Shown one piece after another: positions 1-5,873 of a DNA stretch of 14,087 bases (its first letter is position 1; the number at the start of each line of letters is the position of its first letter). Source of the DNA: an uncultured Eubacteriales bacterium (GTDB taxonomy: Bacteria > Bacillota > Clostridia > Lachnospirales > Anaerotignaceae); the NCBI GenBank assembly GCA_959604475.1, contig CAUHBX010000004.1, forward strand, positions 1-14,087, given 5' to 3'. Both the position numbers and the translations under genes were made by a program. Under the pieces are notes generated by a model. That model was given only the letters and a program-made list of their open reading frames with translations. It had not been told where the DNA came from and did no database searches.

Positions 1-39
1 TACAACAGATAATTTCGGTAAAACCAAAAGCTTAGCCAT
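1..39 (-). CDS. N-terminus of a lipoyl-domain protein (E2-like), partial
   Basis: This is a gene start that runs off the left edge; only 13 codons are visible. They translate as MAKLLVLPKLSVV. The ATG at 39 is preceded by a good ribosome binding site, GAGGTGG, with four bases between. Lipoyl domains of E2 acyltransferases (pyruvate, acetoin or branched-chain 2-oxoacid dehydrogenase complexes) characteristically begin MA-x-x-[LIV]-V-[ML]-P-K-L, so the match is specific even though short. The lipoyl lysine itself would lie beyond the edge. It is the fourth gene after cupin-osmC-cupin on the same strand, 84 bp behind the last, and a lipoate-protein ligase is encoded divergently nearby, which supports the reading. 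Alternatives are a lipoyl-domain-fused dihydrolipoyl dehydrogenase or a free-standing lipoyl carrier. The family call rests on very few residues. Confidence 0.55.
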   Translation of the reverse strand, partial: MAKLLVLPKLSVV

Positions 40-77
40 ATTTCCACCTCAAATTTCCTAAATTCAGCTAAAACATA

Positions 78-96
78 GGGCGGTCATAGACCGCCC
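78..96 (-). terminator. GC-rich hairpin between cupin and lipoyl-protein genes
   Basis: A perfect 8-bp stem, GGGCGGTC and GACCGCCC, with a three-base loop lies 28 bases after the stop codon of the cupin gene. On the minus strand it is followed only by TATGTTTTAG, a poor U-tract. It may therefore be a partial terminator or an RNA-stabilising or processing hairpin that sets expression of the cupin-osmC part against the lipoyl-protein gene, rather than a full stop. Confidence 0.5.
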
Positions 97-123
97 ATAT
101 CAGTTAATTGTTTACAAAATCCC

Positions 124-504
124 TTAGCAGCCTTTTCCGTTAAGAAGCGGGCTTACATCGCCTTCAGGAGGTACGATGCAAAGGAAGCAGAAGTTTTCTG
201 TTTCTGATGAATTATAGTTGTAGTGAGGAATGCCTCCCGGTACATGGAGCCAATCGCCTCTTTTTACCGGATACTCAACGCCTTCAATTGAGAAAACGCC
301 TTCTCCGTCATAAATTACAACCCAATGTGACCAGGGATGTGTATGGGGTTCCTTCTCTCCTGCCCCCGGCTTAAGGTCAAAGCATCTTAAAACATAGTCG
401 GGCCAGAAGCGTGTGGGTCCGAAAATAACCTTTTTGGAAGCGTTTTCAATAAAGTTGCCGGGTGCCTCGGGCAAGTCCTTAATTTTTCCTACGTATTCGC
501 TCAT
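124..504 (-). CDS. Small single-domain cupin protein (paralogue A)
   Basis: A 126-residue protein that is almost entirely one cupin beta-barrel. Motif 1 is visible as PHTHPWSHW (His54, His56, His60) and motif 2 as G83-x5-P-G-G-x2-H94-x3-N98. Together these give four likely metal-binding histidines; His60 stands where many cupins have Glu. Cys41, Cys106, Cys109 and the C-terminal Cys in the ending GKGC are notable. The ribosome binding site is GAGAGGAAGA, about ten bases before the ATG. It is about 70% identical by hand alignment to the cupin at 1000-1383, and the two flank an osmC-like gene with gaps of 23 to 28 bp, so all three are surely co-transcribed. Cupins of this size are metal-dependent dioxygenases, isomerases, lyases or ligand-binding proteins. 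The sequence does not say which, and no reaction is assigned. Confidence 0.85.
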   Translation of the reverse strand: MSEYVGKIKDLPEAPGNFIENASKKVIFGPTRFWPDYVLRCFDLKPGAGEKEPHTHPWSHWVVIYDGEGVFSIEGVEYPVKRGDWLHVPGGIPHYNYNSSETENFCFLCIVPPEGDVSPLLNGKGC

Positions 505-527
505 ATGTATTCTTCCTCTCTTTTAAA

Positions 528-971
528 CTACTTCTCTACATCAATTACGGGTTTTGACATTTCTACGCCGTTTTTAACCGAATCCTCAACAGGGCATCTT
601 ATCTCGACAAGGTCGATAAGCTGCTGTACCATCGCGGGGTCAGACTCCGATTTAATTTTAACGTGTGTCCTGATGTTAGTGAAGCCGGGTCTGAATTTCG
701 CATAGCCCATGAAGCCTGCCGAATCCATGTCGCCCTCTACCTCTACTGACATTTCGTCAATTTTAATTCCCATTGACTCCGCGTAAACAGATGTTGTAAT
801 TGTCTGGCATGCTGCAATACTGCTAAGGAGCATTTCAACGGGGTTCATGCCCTTATCCGTGCCGCCCTGTGCAACGGGCTCGTCAGCCTTAATTTTATGT
901 CCTCTTGCTTCGATGTCTACTTCAACGTCGCCTACTTTTTTAGCGGTTACCTTATAGGTTTTCTCGTACAT
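528..971 (-). CDS. OsmC-family protein (thiol peroxidase-like)
   Basis: A 147-residue OsmC/Ohr-superfamily protein, the usual length for a single-domain member. The two conserved cysteines of the peroxidatic pair are present: Cys55 in SIAACQT and Cys126 in EIRCPVED. The motif GGTDKGMNPVEMLL (residues 36-49), with the conserved Pro-x-Glu, precedes the first cysteine helix. OsmC and Ohr proteins reduce organic hydroperoxides; Ohr-type enzymes are re-reduced by lipoylated proteins rather than by thioredoxin. This sequence fits the broader OsmC/YhfA-like group better than classical Ohr, so peroxidase activity is inferred. The ribosome binding site AAGGAGA sits eight bases from the ATG. The gene lies between two cupin paralogues and upstream of a lipoyl-domain gene start, a context that makes a lipoyl-linked redox role plausible. 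Confidence 0.88.
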   Translation of the reverse strand: MYEKTYKVTAKKVGDVEVDIEARGHKIKADEPVAQGGTDKGMNPVEMLLSSIAACQTITTSVYAESMGIKIDEMSVEVEGDMDSAGFMGYAKFRPGFTNIRTHVKIKSESDPAMVQQLIDLVEIRCPVEDSVKNGVEMSKPVIDVEK

Positions 972-999
972 TATATCAGTCTCCTTTTATTTATTTCCA

Positions 1000-1383
1000 T
1001 CAGCAGCCCTTAGAGCCTGCAAGCGTCGGATTAACGTCTCCTTCCGGAGGGACGATGCAAAGGAATACAAGGTGCTCGCTGTCAGATGAGTTATAGAAAT
1101 TATGGGGTATATTGCTGGGAATGTGGCACCACATGCCTCTTTCAACGGGATATTCCACGCCGTCTACGGCAAATACGCCCTTGCCCTCGAATACCACCAT
1201 CCAATGACACCATTCATGGGTATGGGGTTCATGCGAACCGGCAAGCGGCTCCAGGTCAAAGCATCTTAAAACATAATCAGGCCAGAAATGCGTCGGTCCG
1301 AAAATAACCTTCTTAGATGAATTAGGCATAAAATTCCCCAGTGCTTCAGGAAGCTCTTTAATTTTTCCTACAAATTCGCTCAT
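1000..1383 (-). CDS. Small single-domain cupin protein (paralogue B)
   Basis: A 127-residue cupin and first gene of the minus-strand operon. I place the start at 1383 because AAGGAGAG lies six bases upstream and the translation from there aligns end to end with paralogue A; an in-frame ATG twelve codons earlier lacks such a site. The metal-site motifs are PHTHEWCHW (His54, His56, His60) and G83-x5-P-x4-H94. Compared with paralogue A there is a cysteine at position 59 between the histidines and another at 86 beside His87, whereas A has Ser59 and Leu86; the C-terminus is again KGC. These changes next to the likely metal centre suggest that the two copies handle different ligands or metals. The function is otherwise unknown. 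The promoter at 1455-1483 would give a leader of about 65 nt. Confidence 0.85.
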   Translation of the reverse strand: MSEFVGKIKELPEALGNFMPNSSKKVIFGPTHFWPDYVLRCFDLEPLAGSHEPHTHEWCHWMVVFEGKGVFAVDGVEYPVERGMWCHIPSNIPHNFYNSSDSEHLVFLCIVPPEGDVNPTLAGSKGC

Positions 1384-1454
1384 TACACTCTCTCCTTTTG
1401 GCATGTATTTGTTCCGCATATTTGATTTTACATTGCAGAACCCTATGTGATATA

Positions 1455-1483
1455 ATCATATCATATCAGTATTTTCTGGTCAA
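1455..1483 (-). promoter_or_regulatory. Promoter of the cupin-osmC-cupin operon
   Basis: On the minus strand a -35 box TTGACC (1478-1483) is separated by exactly 17 bp from a -10 box TATGAT (1455-1460), a near-consensus vegetative sigma-factor promoter. The -10 box sits inside an inverted repeat, TGATAT-N4-ATATCA (1448-1463), that could serve as an operator. Transcription would begin near 1448. Confidence 0.7.
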
Positions 1484-1493
1484 TAAAAGATAT

Positions 1494-1559
1494 TTGTTTA
1501 ACTATATTAATATTGTCAGGTTTTTAACCATTTTATTTTTGACAATTGCTTAACTATAT
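1494..1559. repeat. Direct and inverted repeats in the divergent control region
   Basis: The 14-mer TTGTTTAACTATAT at 1494-1507 recurs as TTGCTTAACTATAT at 1546-1559, with 13 of 14 bases identical and 52 bp (about five helical turns) apart. Between them is an inverted pair, ATTGTCA (1512-1518) and TGACAAT (1540-1546), with a small inner palindrome GGTTTTTAACC (1519-1529). One copy lies just upstream of the leftward -35 box and the other just upstream of the lplA -10 box. This suggests binding sites for a regulator that acts on both units; the regulator is not identifiable. Confidence 0.5.
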
Positions 1560-1566
1560 GTCATTT

Positions 1567-1572
1567 TATAAT
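1567..1572 (+). promoter_or_regulatory. Probable -10 box of lplA
   Basis: A perfect TATAAT lies 26 bases before the lplA start codon. A perfect TTGACA occurs at 1539-1544 but is 22 bp away, too far for normal pairing, and no good -35 box exists at 16-18 bp. The promoter may therefore depend on an activator, in keeping with the repeats beside it. Confidence 0.4.
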
Positions 1573-1598
1573 AAATTTTATGAGGGGTGTTAGATAAA

Positions 1599-2594
1599 AT
1601 GTACAAAAAGCTTCACTACATCGAGAACAAATGCACAAACGCATATTACAATCTGGCGCTGGAGGAATATATTTTAACGAATAAAATAAATGACAGCTTT
1701 CTTATACTTTGGCAAAATGATAACGCTGTAATAATCGGTAACAATCAAAACGCCTATGAGGAAATAAACGCTGGATTTGTCGGGAAAAACAATATTTCCG
1801 TAGTCAGAAGGACAACCGGGGGAGGCGCTGTATATCACGATTTGGGCAACCTGAATTTTTCCTTTATAACTGAAATGAACGAGACAGACGGCTTTACTAT
1901 AAACGACTTTACAAGGCCTGTAATCAAGGTATTGTCAGACATAGGGGTTAAGGCCGAGGCCAACGGAAGGAACGACATAACAATAGAAGGCAGAAAAATA
2001 TCAGGAAACGCACAGCGCATTTATAAAAACAGGATACTGCACCACGGAACACTGCTTTTTAATTCTGATATAGGAAGGATAGCAGGCGCCCTTAATGTCA
2101 GGCCCGAAAAGTTTGTTTCCAAAAGTACAAAATCCGTTGAAAGCCGTGTGGGAAACATAGCTGATTACCTGCCGGAGGGAACAAGCATCGAGGATTTCTG
2201 GAAGGCACTGGCCATTTCCTTTTCCAAAGACGTTGATTTTGAAGCCTACGAGCTTACAATGGCAGACATTGAGTCAGTTGAGAAGCTTAAAAAGGCCAAA
2301 TATGAAAACCCTGAGTGGACCTTCCGCACTGTGCAGCCTATGGATATTAAAACCTCAGCCAAGTTTGACGGCGGCTTCATAGAAGTATGCTTAAGGGTCG
2401 ATAACGGCATAATCACCGAATGCCGCATATACGGCGACTTTATGTCCACAGCTGATATAGACGGCCTTGAAGGAGCTATGACTGGGGCTCCCTTTGCTCC
2501 CGAGGAAATTAAAAAAGCCGTCATGCCCCTGCCCCTTAAGGATATGCTGGGAGACATTACGGCCGAAGAACTGGTTGAGTGTATATTTAATTAA
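1599..2594 (+). CDS. lplA: Lipoate-protein ligase A
   Basis: A 331-residue enzyme that adenylates lipoic acid with ATP and transfers it to the lipoyl lysine of E2 subunits or GcvH. The family signature RRTTGGGAVYHDLGN is at residues 70-84. The catalytic lysine is Lys133 in GRKISGNAQR, the position it has in the E. coli enzyme, followed by HHGTLLF. The region after about residue 240 is the C-terminal accessory domain, so this is the long, self-sufficient form. The ATG at 1599 is preceded by GAGGGG at about eleven bases; a GTG four codons earlier would overlap that site and is less likely. It is the only rightward gene here, is divergent from an operon that runs into a lipoyl-domain gene, and ends at a strong terminator. 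Its presence implies lipoate scavenging rather than reliance on synthesis. Confidence 0.95.
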   Translation: MYKKLHYIENKCTNAYYNLALEEYILTNKINDSFLILWQNDNAVIIGNNQNAYEEINAGFVGKNNISVVRRTTGGGAVYHDLGNLNFSFITEMNETDGFTINDFTRPVIKVLSDIGVKAEANGRNDITIEGRKISGNAQRIYKNRILHHGTLLFNSDIGRIAGALNVRPEKFVSKSTKSVESRVGNIADYLPEGTSIEDFWKALAISFSKDVDFEAYELTMADIESVEKLKKAKYENPEWTFRTVQPMDIKTSAKFDGGFIEVCLRVDNGIITECRIYGDFMSTADIDGLEGAMTGAPFAPEEIKKAVMPLPLKDMLGDITAEELVECIFN

Positions 2595-2595
2595 A

Positions 2596-2624
2596 AAAAC
2601 GGCGTGACAGTGTCACGCCGTTTT
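2596..2624. terminator. Bidirectional terminator between lplA and putP
   Basis: A 9-bp stem, CGGCGTGAC and GTCACGCCG, with a three-base loop is flanked by A-rich sequence on the left and TTTTATTTTA on the right. It follows the lplA stop directly and the putP stop codon lies just beyond, so it serves both convergent genes. Confidence 0.93.
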
Positions 2625-2627
2625 ATT

Positions 2628-4163
2628 TTAATCCTTTAAATTTTTAACCATGTCAAATTCGTCTGTGATTTCCTTTGAAGGGGCCTTTGTCAGAAGGCTT
2701 ACTATTACAATAGCAAGGCTTGATATTATAAAAGCGGGAAGAAGCTCATAAATGCCCCAAAGTCCGCCCATAGGCTTAATAAGGTACTTCCAGATGAATA
2801 CCATAGCTCCTCCTGTAAGCATGCCGGCTATCGCACCGTACCTGTTTGAACGCCTCCAGAAAAGGGCGAAAAGCACAACCGGCCCAAATGCCGCTCCGAA
2901 GCCGGCCCACGCAAACGATACTATCCCAAATACCGAGCTGTCAGGGTTTCTTGCTATAAAGGCAGCGATAACGGCGATTATAAGAAGGGTTGCCCTTGCA
3001 GTTTTCATTGTTGATTTAGCGTCTGTATTTATCTTCAGCACGCCAAAGAGGTTCTTTGATACCGCCGATGAAGCCGCAATAAGCTGGGAATCCGCTGTAG
3101 ACATAGTGGAGGCCAGTATACCCGCAAGTATTACGCCCGCCACAAGTGCCGGAAGTACACCCTTACTGCTTAAGAGAGCCGAAATCCTTACTATTATTGT
3201 CTCCGAAGCAGAGCCTTCAAGGGTCTCAACCGCGCCTGCGTTGGACATTGCAAGGCCGACAACACCGATAAAAATAGCGATTGCCAGTGAAATTACAACC
3301 CAAACTGTAGCTATCCTTCTTGAAAGCGCAAGCTTTTTATGGTCCTCTATCGCCATAAACCTCAAAAGGATATGGGGCATACCAAAATATCCAAGACCCC
3401 AAGCGAGTGTTGAAAGCTTTGTAATAAAGCCGTACTCCTTAGCCGTACCTGAGGCAACGTCAAACATGGCGTTCATTGAAAAATATCCCGGAAGGTTTTT
3501 GGCGTTGTCAATAACCGCGCCGAAGCCGCCCGCAACACTGATGCCAAAGACAAGAACAATAACAAGCGCTATGGTCATTACAATGCTCTGAATAAGGTCC
3601 GTTGTACTGGCAGCCAAAAATCCGCCAAGCGCCGTATAGCCTACTATTATTACCGCGCTTATTATCATAGCCGTAAGGTAATTTACGCCGAAAAGGCTTG
3701 AAAAGAGCTTCCCGCAAGCGGCAAACCCTGATGCAGTGTAAGGCACAAAGAAAATGAGAATTACAAGCGCCGATATTATCATAATAATATTGCTGCTGTC
3801 ACGGTACCTGTTTGAGAAAAAGTCCGGAATTGTAATTGCGTTATTGGAAATATGCGAGTACCTTCTTATTCGCTTGGCCACTATAAGCCAGTTTACGTAT
3901 GTACCAAGCGCAAGGCCGATTGCAGTCCAGCCCGCGTCGCATATACCTGAAAGATACGCTACGCCGGGAAGGCCCATTAAAAGCCAGCTGCTCATATCCG
4001 ACGCCTCGGCGCTCATTGCCGTTACGATAGGGCCGAGTTTTCTTCCCCCAAGATAAAAGTCATCCGCAGTGTTGTTCTTTTTTGAGCATATGAAGCCCAC
4101 CACAAGCATGGCCGCAAGGTACACGCAGATGGAAATCATAATGCAGATTTGAGATGTTCCCAT
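2628..4163 (-). CDS. putP: Sodium/proline symporter (SSS family)
   Basis: A 511-residue membrane protein of the sodium:solute symporter family with about 13 hydrophobic segments. It imports proline with Na+ across the cytoplasmic membrane. PutP-specific stretches are visible: SAEASDMSSWLLMGLPG at residues 51-67, whose Asp56 and Ser58 correspond to the Na+-site Asp55 and Ser57 of E. coli PutP; GLGYFGMPHILLRFMAI in the middle; and MSTADSQLIAASSAV, which carries the Ser/Thr pair of the second Na+-site helix. Length is typical. The start at 4163 is chosen for its AAAGGGG site eight bases upstream; an in-frame ATG 14 codons earlier has no such site. The upstream region contains a promoter, a structured leader and an inverted repeat, and tetR lies next upstream. 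Proline may serve as osmolyte or as Stickland substrate; no proline catabolic gene is in view. Confidence 0.93.
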   Translation of the reverse strand: MGTSQICIMISICVYLAAMLVVGFICSKKNNTADDFYLGGRKLGPIVTAMSAEASDMSSWLLMGLPGVAYLSGICDAGWTAIGLALGTYVNWLIVAKRIRRYSHISNNAITIPDFFSNRYRDSSNIIMIISALVILIFFVPYTASGFAACGKLFSSLFGVNYLTAMIISAVIIVGYTALGGFLAASTTDLIQSIVMTIALVIVLVFGISVAGGFGAVIDNAKNLPGYFSMNAMFDVASGTAKEYGFITKLSTLAWGLGYFGMPHILLRFMAIEDHKKLALSRRIATVWVVISLAIAIFIGVVGLAMSNAGAVETLEGSASETIIVRISALLSSKGVLPALVAGVILAGILASTMSTADSQLIAASSAVSKNLFGVLKINTDAKSTMKTARATLLIIAVIAAFIARNPDSSVFGIVSFAWAGFGAAFGPVVLFALFWRRSNRYGAIAGMLTGGAMVFIWKYLIKPMGGLWGIYELLPAFIISSLAIVIVSLLTKAPSKEITDEFDMVKNLKD

Positions 4164-4212
4164 TTTAACTACCCCTTTACATTTAATCTGTGCGGAGCGC
4201 CCCAAAGCATAA

Positions 4213-4268
4213 AAAATAGGAACTTACATCTGCGAACAGACAAAATTCCTATTTTCCGTGCCTTGTCT
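4213..4268 (-). promoter_or_regulatory. Structured, attenuator-like leader of putP
   Basis: In the putP leader RNA a 10-bp outer stem (4246-4255 with 4213-4222, AAAATAGGAA and TTCCTATTTT) encloses a hairpin TCTG-TTCG-CAGA (4240-4229) with a UUCG-type tetraloop. The outer stem ends in six U residues, as an intrinsic terminator would. A segment just upstream, AGACAA (4268-4263), can instead pair with TTGTCT (4243-4238), which would disrupt the inner hairpin. This two-state layout suggests attenuation, or a riboswitch of a class I do not recognise. It is A/U-rich, so stability is uncertain. Confidence 0.45.
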
Positions 4269-4286
4269 CCGCTTCTTCGCCATTAC

Positions 4287-4315
4287 AGTATACCATAAAT
4301 CCGGTAAGAACGGAA
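4287..4315 (-). promoter_or_regulatory. Probable putP promoter
   Basis: A good -10 box TATACT (4287-4292) on the minus strand has a weak -35 candidate TTCCGT (4310-4315) 17 bp upstream. Transcription from about 4280 gives a leader of about 117 nt that includes the whole structured element at 4213-4268. Confidence 0.4.
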
Positions 4316-4327
4316 TACAGAACGCAA

Positions 4328-4345
4328 TATAGACTTTATTCTATA
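4328..4345. promoter_or_regulatory. 18-bp inverted repeat, possible TetR operator
   Basis: TATAGA-N6-TCTATA forms perfect 6-bp arms in the gap between tetR and putP, just upstream of the putP -35 candidate. Its size and symmetry fit a TetR-family operator. It is A/T-rich, so chance occurrence is possible. Confidence 0.3.
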
Positions 4346-4439
4346 CTGTTTTTGATAATTATTCTGTTTAACTCCTAATTTCAAGCAAAATATGATTGGA
4401 CTATTTATAAAATAATTTTGATAACTTTTAAAATAATAA

Positions 4440-5039
4440 TTATAAACCGCTGTTTTTTATCTTGAAACAGCCTAAAAGCATGGGCAGCATCTGCTTAGAA
4501 TGCTGCAAAAGCGAATAATCGCCGTTGCATATACACCAGTCGTATAAAAAGGCCCTTTCGCACATGGCGTATGTCCTTACAATTTCATTTACGGATACCT
4601 CGTCCGTTATCTGCCCCCTCTGCTGGCCCTCGATTACAATCTGCCTTAAAACCTTAAAATAAACGCGGTTATGGTCAAGAAGGTGCTTTTCTCCCTTTGT
4701 TACAAGCTGGGAAGAATAAAGCCTTGCAAGAAGGTCCAGCGATATGCTGTTTTCCACCATTTTAAACAGCTCCCTGTTAAGATACATAAGCTTGTCAAAG
4801 CTGTCCATATCTTTATCTATTCCCGCCATAAGCTCCTGGTATTTCTCATCGAATAATATTGACAGGGAGCTTAAAAGGGCGTCCTTGCCCTCAAAATAAT
4901 GGTAAAAGGACCCCTTTGACGTCTGTGATTTTTCGATTATCTCCTCCACGGTGGTATCATCGTAGCCCTGCTCATAAAACAGCTCCCACGCCGCCGAAAT
5001 AATCCTGCCCTTTGTATTTCTTGAGTTTTTCTTTGCCAT
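4440..5039 (-). CDS. TetR-family transcriptional regulator
   Basis: A 199-residue regulator with the N-terminal TetR helix-turn-helix at about residues 10-57: GRIISAAWELFYEQGYDDTT, then VEEIIEKSQTSKGSFYHYFEGKDALL, the typical end of the domain. The remaining all-helical part is the ligand-binding and dimer domain, which shows no diagnostic family. I take the ATG at 5039, with GGGGTG about four bases upstream; the ATG four codons earlier lacks a site. It follows the unrecognised 127-aa gene by 21 bp on the same strand, so the two are probably co-transcribed, and putP lies downstream. Target and ligand are unknown. Local candidates are its own operon and the inverted repeat before putP. Confidence 0.92.
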   Translation of the reverse strand: MAKKNSRNTKGRIISAAWELFYEQGYDDTTVEEIIEKSQTSKGSFYHYFEGKDALLSSLSILFDEKYQELMAGIDKDMDSFDKLMYLNRELFKMVENSISLDLLARLYSSQLVTKGEKHLLDHNRVYFKVLRQIVIEGQQRGQITDEVSVNEIVRTYAMCERAFLYDWCICNGDYSLLQHSKQMLPMLLGCFKIKNSGL

Positions 5040-5060
5040 AGCGCACCCCATATATCTTTG

Positions 5061-5444
5061 TTATTCCGTCCGTTCAACGCATTTTTGAGTTGTTTGGTCT
5101 TCTGTAAATTTTAAAGTCATGCTGCCCTCGAATATATAGTTCCAGAAATCTCTTCTTTCATGAAAATGAATGTGCCCGTTCCTTTGTGCTTCTAGGTTCA
5201 GCATGTCTCGGACCTCATCATTAAGTGGCTCTCCTGAAAAGCTTGAACCCTTTATTATAAATTGACCCTTTAAATTATCATCCCGATAAAAAATAGCCTG
5301 CTTTTTTAAAAACTTACTGTCTAAATGGTTTATAAAATCAGGATAATCACGACCGTTGAAAGAAAGGAAAAGTGTAAGCTGGTCTCCGTCCGCTGTCACT
5401 TTAGTCACATCCACAGTGTATCTACTATCAAAAATCCCTTTCAT
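5061..5444 (-). CDS. Unrecognised 127-aa cytoplasmic protein
   Basis: I do not recognise this protein. It has no signal peptide and no membrane segment. It begins MKGIFDSRYTVDVTKVT and reads as a mixed alpha/beta or beta-rich fold: alternating polar and hydrophobic stretches (QLTLFLSF, QAIFYR, GQFIIKG) come first, then an acidic helix (NDEVRDMLNLEAQ) and a His/aromatic-rich segment (HIHFHERRDFWNYIF). The start at 5444 is supported by AAAGGGGG nine bases upstream; an ATG nine codons earlier has none. It precedes tetR by 21 bp, which suggests a partner, sensor or co-regulated product of that regulator. Its base composition seems somewhat more A/T-rich than its neighbours, a weak hint of separate origin. 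Confidence 0.7.
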   Translation of the reverse strand: MKGIFDSRYTVDVTKVTADGDQLTLFLSFNGRDYPDFINHLDSKFLKKQAIFYRDDNLKGQFIIKGSSFSGEPLNDEVRDMLNLEAQRNGHIHFHERRDFWNYIFEGSMTLKFTEDQTTQKCVERTE

Positions 5445-5534
5445 AGCCCTTTTCCCCCTTTGTGCATTCAATAAACCGCAAAGCCACCGGCCAGCTTGTC
5501 AGAGCCAAAACTTTTTGATTGGCTGCAATTAGTT

Positions 5535-5792
5535 TCATCCCTTATAAAATTCCCTGATAAGGTATGAGGCTTCCTCATAATCCTCTTTGGAAACATAAAT
5601 TGAGTACTGGGTTTTTAAATCCTCCCTTTCGCCGGGAGCCCTGATATTGAACCTGTTTCCCAGATATTTTGTATACCGTCTGCATTTGATATTGTGCTCG
5701 TTCAGTATACTGGCAACGGAAAAGTACTTGTCCTCCTCGAAGGTCATAAATACTTCTCTTCCGCCATTTAGAAACTCATTTAAACGGCCCAT
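5535..5792 (-). CDS. Small 85-aa protein, possibly DUF2007-like
   Basis: A small soluble protein with a strong ribosome binding site, AAAGGGG seven bases before the ATG, and its own likely promoter, so it is probably real. The pattern VFMTFEEDKYFSVASILNEH...YSIYVSKEDYEEASYLI is a beta-alpha-beta-alpha arrangement seen in small clostridial proteins related to the DUF2007 group of putative signalling domains. This comparison is from memory of the pattern and is tentative. It stands about 90 bp upstream of the 127-aa gene and could be the first gene of that unit. No function is assigned. Confidence 0.65.
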   Translation of the reverse strand: MGRLNEFLNGGREVFMTFEEDKYFSVASILNEHNIKCRRYTKYLGNRFNIRAPGEREDLKTQYSIYVSKEDYEEASYLIREFYKG

Positions 5793-5814
5793 ATAACCAC
5801 CCCTTTACTCTGTC

Positions 5815-5843
5815 AGTTTACACTATTAAAGCCTATATGTAAA
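5815..5843 (-). promoter_or_regulatory. Probable promoter of the 85-aa gene
   Basis: TTTACA (5838-5843) and TAAACT (5815-5820) are 17 bp apart on the minus strand. They lie directly after the terminator of the preceding CoA-transferase unit and 23 bases before the start codon. Confidence 0.4.
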
Positions 5844-5844
5844 T

Positions 5845-5869
5845 AAAATCCGGCTTTGCGCCGGATTTT
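5845..5869 (-). terminator. Terminator of the CoA-transferase gene
   Basis: A perfect 10-bp stem, AAAATCCGGC and GCCGGATTTT, has a five-base loop and begins five bases after the stop codon at 5874. On the minus strand it ends in TTTTATTT. The A-tract on the other side could make it work in both directions. Confidence 0.93.
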
Positions 5870-5873
5870 TTAA

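Noticed and set aside
1539..1572. TTGACA and TATAAT as a consensus promoter for lplA
   Set aside because: Both hexamers are perfect, but the spacer is 22 bp, beyond the working range; only the -10 box was kept as a feature.
1587..1598. GTG start for lplA four codons upstream
   Set aside because: The GTG overlaps the GAGGGG ribosome binding site that serves the ATG at 1599, and family alignments begin at the later Met.
2752..3591. 279-aa open frame on the plus strand inside putP
   Set aside because: It lies wholly antisense to a clear PutP coding sequence, has no ribosome binding site, and its product is rich in Ala/Ile/Pro from codon mirroring of membrane helices.
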